The notes below the pieces were generated by a model. The model was not told the DNA's origin. It worked only from the letters and a program-made list of their open reading frames with translations, and did not search any database. Both the position numbers and the translations under genes were made by a program. From Halomonas urmiana (GTDB lineage: Bacteria > Pseudomonadota > Gammaproteobacteria > Pseudomonadales > Halomonadaceae), in contig NZ_VBUI01000029.1 of NCBI RefSeq assembly GCF_005780185.1, positions 1 to 45,415 on the forward strand: 45,415 nt of DNA, read 5' to 3'. Positions 43,469-45,415 of this stretch are shown piece by piece (within the stretch, counting starts at the first letter, position 1; every line of letters begins with the position of its first letter).

Positions 43469-44506
43469 TCACAAGGGTGTCTTACTGGCCTCGCCGGGAA
43501 TCTCCCGGACCAGTCGCGGCATCAGGAAGCCGGGCAGCACCTCGCGCAGGCCCGCGACCAGTTCGCGGGCTTGGTCGTCGCTTACGTCGAAGTGCGCCGC
43601 CCCGGCCACCGGATCGAGCACGTGCAGGTAGTAGGGCAGAACACCGGCCTCGAAGAGCCGTTCGGAGAGCGCGGCCAGGGCCTCCACCGAGTCGTTGACC
43701 CCGCGCAGCAGCACGCTCTGGTTGAGCAGGGTCACGCCGGCGTCGCTCAGCCGGCGGCATGCGGCGATGACGGCCTCGTCGATCTCGTTGGCATGATTGA
43801 TGTGCAGCACCATCACCTTCTGCAGGCGGGTGGCGGAGAGCCAGCCGAGCAGGGCGGCGTCGATGCGCTCGGGGATCACCACTGGCAAGCGGGTGTGGAT
43901 GCGCAGGCGCCTGAGATGCGGGATGGCGTCCAGCCGCTCGACCAGCCAAGCCAGCTGACGATCGCTCGCCGCCAGGGGGTCGCCGCCGGAGAGTATCGCC
44001 TCGCGGATCGTCGGATCCTCCCGGATATAGTCGAGGCTCTCTTCCCACTGCGCCCGGGAGGGGGCGTTCTCCGCGTAGGGGAAGTGACGGCGAAAACAGT
44101 AGCGGCAGTTCACCGCGCAGGCGGGGCTCGCGATCAGCAGCACGCGGCCGGCGTACTTGTGGATCAGTCCCCTGGCCGGGGTGTGCTCGGCCTCGGCCAG
44201 GGGATCGGCCACGTAGCCGGCCACCGGGTGGTCCTCCTCAATGAGCGGCAGCACCTGGTGCAGCAAGGGGTCCGAGGGGTCGCCAGGGCGGATGCGGGCC
44301 AGATAGGCCTCGGGCACCCGCACCTCAAAGAGCGCGTGGCCACGCGCGGCGCCGTCCTGCCAGGCCGTGTCGAGGCCCAGGCGGCGGCACAGCTCGCGGG
44401 GATCGCGGATTGCCCCGGCCAGCTGAGTCTGCCAGCGAGCCTGTACGGGGAGGGGCTGGGTCTCCGGGGCGGGGCGCTGCAAAAGGGCGCTGCTTCGGGT
44501 TATCAT
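43469..44506 (-). CDS. epmB: EF-P beta-lysylation enzyme (lysine 2,3-aminomutase) EpmB
   Basis: A 345-residue radical SAM enzyme that converts lysine to (R)-beta-lysine for EF-P modification by EpmA. The cluster motif is CAVNCRYC (C130, C134, C137) in SPACAVNCRYCFRRHFPY. Other matches are EAILSGGDPLAASD and VMVLHINHANEID. It begins at ATG 44506 or 44515; no strong ribosome binding site separates the two. It is divergent from efp, its target, across about 108 nt. Confidence 0.93.
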   Translation of the reverse strand: MITRSSALLQRPAPETQPLPVQARWQTQLAGAIRDPRELCRRLGLDTAWQDGAARGHALFEVRVPEAYLARIRPGDPSDPLLHQVLPLIEEDHPVAGYVADPLAEAEHTPARGLIHKYAGRVLLIASPACAVNCRYCFRRHFPYAENAPSRAQWEESLDYIREDPTIREAILSGGDPLAASDRQLAWLVERLDAIPHLRRLRIHTRLPVVIPERIDAALLGWLSATRLQKVMVLHINHANEIDEAVIAACRRLSDAGVTLLNQSVLLRGVNDSVEALAALSERLFEAGVLPYYLHVLDPVAGAAHFDVSDDQARELVAGLREVLPGFLMPRLVREIPGEASKTPL

Positions 44507-44614
44507 GCGGCACACCAGTCAATGCGTACGGGGGCCAGGCCCCCGTGACACTTCATCTGCTTGCGCGTGCCGCCGGTCTCGGCCGGTGGCACGCTCGAAT
44601 ATGGATAAGCGATC

Positions 44615-45181
44615 ATGGCCAACTATTCTACCAACGAATTCAAGGGCGGTCTGAAGGTGATGCTCGACGGCGATCCGTGCAGCATCGTCGAGAACGAGCT
44701 CGTCAAGCCGGGCAAGGGCCAGGCCTTCAACCGCGTCAAGTTGCGCAACCTGATGACCGGTCGCGTCCTGGAGCACACCTTCAAGTCCGGCGACTCCCTG
44801 GAGGCCGCCGACGTCATGGAGCTGGAGATGGAGTATCTCTACACCGACGGCGACATGTGGTACTTCATGAAGACCGACGGCTCCTTCGAGCAGTACGCGG
44901 TCGAGAAGCGCGCCCTGGGCGACACCGAGAAGTGGCTCAAGGAGCAGGTGCCCTACACCGTGACGCTGTGGAACGATAACGCCATCAGCGTCACCCCGCC
45001 GAACTTCATCGAGCTCGAGGTCACCGAGACCGACCCGGGCCTCAAGGGCGACACCGCCCAGGGCGGCTCCAAGCCGGCGACTCTCTCCTCCGGCGCCGTG
45101 GTCCGCGTGCCGCTCTTCATCAACGAGGGCGAGGTGCTCAAGGTCGATACGCGCAGCGGCGAGTACGTCTCCCGCGCCTGA
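44615..45181 (+). CDS. efp: elongation factor P
   Basis: A 188-residue translation factor that relieves ribosome stalling at polyproline. The N-terminal KOW-like domain carries the modification site K34 in [10 protein letters not shown]34 is the residue lysylated by EpmA with the product of EpmB. Two OB domains follow (ending [10 protein letters not shown]). The divergent epmB-efp layout is common in gammaproteobacteria. Heptad-repeat element E lies downstream. Confidence 0.97.
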   Translation: MANYSTNEFKGGLKVMLDGDPCSIVENELVKPGKGQAFNRVKLRNLMTGRVLEHTFKSGDSLEAADVMELEMEYLYTDGDMWYFMKTDGSFEQYAVEKRALGDTEKWLKEQVPYTVTLWNDNAISVTPPNFIELEVTETDPGLKGDTAQGGSKPATLSSGAVVRVPLFINEGEVLKVDTRSGEYVSRA

Positions 45182-45202
45182 ACCGGGTTTCGCCCGGGCT
45201 AG

Positions 45203-45415
45203 AGCTTGAAGCTGGAAGAGCGGCGCTTCGCGCCTGGAAGCTGGAAGACAACTCGACCCGGCTTCGCCGGGAGCTTGAAGCTATAAGCTTGAAGCGGGAA
45301 GAAAAACCCTTGACTCCAGGGTTGGGCGGCAAGCTGTTTTCCAGCTTCCAGCTTCCAGCTTCCAGCTTCCAGCTTCCAGCTTCCAGCTTCCAGCTTCCAG
45401 CTTCCAGCTTCCAGC
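45203..45415. repeat. heptad-repeat element E with at least 11 tandem TTCCAGC units
   Basis: Left-arm words (GAGCTTGAAGCTGGAAGAG at 45202-45220; GAGCTTGAAGCTATAAGCTT at 45271-45290, then GAAGCGGGAAGAAAAA) are followed by an inner stem AACCCT (45305-45310) with AGGGTT (45318-45323). The right arm is TTCCAGC repeated 11 times from 45339 to the window end at 45415, so its true length is unknown. Same layout as elements A-D. Confidence 0.85.

Overview
The window looks like a chromosomal segment of a halophilic gammaproteobacterium close to Halomonas (Halomonadaceae/Oceanospirillales). I infer this from the high GC content, strongly acidic proteins, an NhaC-type Na+/H+ antiporter, and a core gene set (cmoA/cmoB/cmoM, rsmC, greB, nudF-yqiB-cpdA, yqiA-parE-parC, serB, leuA, epmB/efp) read by protein motif recognition. 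No database search was run, so the genus is an inference.

The left part (about 1-19.6 kb) is accessory. Positions 1-5.8 kb are a graveyard of decayed genes: a frameshifted 3' piece of a large DNA-methylase-like protein, two lipoprotein genes (the second cut short), an IS1380-type transposase with its middle deleted, the N-terminal third of an IS630-type transposase, an intact NhaC antiporter, and a 410-bp IS5-type element with both inverted ends but an internally deleted transposase. Positions 5.8-15.9 kb hold a type I restriction-modification locus on the minus strand (hsdM, hsdS, hsdR and a YgjP-like metalloprotease). hsdS and hsdR are separated by a cargo region containing a predicted nucleotidyltransferase, a translationally coupled protein of unknown family, a stub of a DUF262-type gene with a leader like that of hsdM, and an orphan HTH/antitoxin-like gene. 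Positions 16.4-19.6 kb are a compact 3.2-kb integrative element in the 3' half of a tRNA-Arg(CCT) gene, bounded by a 50-bp direct repeat and carrying an integrase, an AlpA-like regulator and one hypothetical membrane-anchored protein.

The right part (19.7-45.4 kb) is core genome. It runs cmoM-rsmC, an EF-hand protein, greB, nudF-yqiB-cpdA, cysD and cysN, a YugP-type protease, an operon of periplasmic protein-cupredoxin-ECF sigma factor, cmoB and cmoA, pgi, yqiA-parE, parC, serB overlapping a voltage-gated cation channel gene, leuA behind a candidate attenuator, and the divergent pair epmB/efp. Functional groups include U34 wobble modification (cmoM, cmoA, cmoB), sulfate activation (cysD, cysN), topoisomerase IV (parE, parC) and EF-P with its lysine aminomutase.

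The most striking features not explained by genes are: (i) five intergenic copies of a heptad-repeat element (consensus CTTNNNG and its complement) after cysD, parE, parC, leuA/epmB and efp, four of them with a visible inner hairpin, and which supplies the last codons of parC and leuA; (ii) the coupled nucleotidyltransferase/unknown pair inside the restriction locus; (iii) a NaChBac-like channel whose filter reads TFEDWTD, resembling calcium-selective filters; and (iv) the small island that appears to have changed the discriminator base of its host tRNA.
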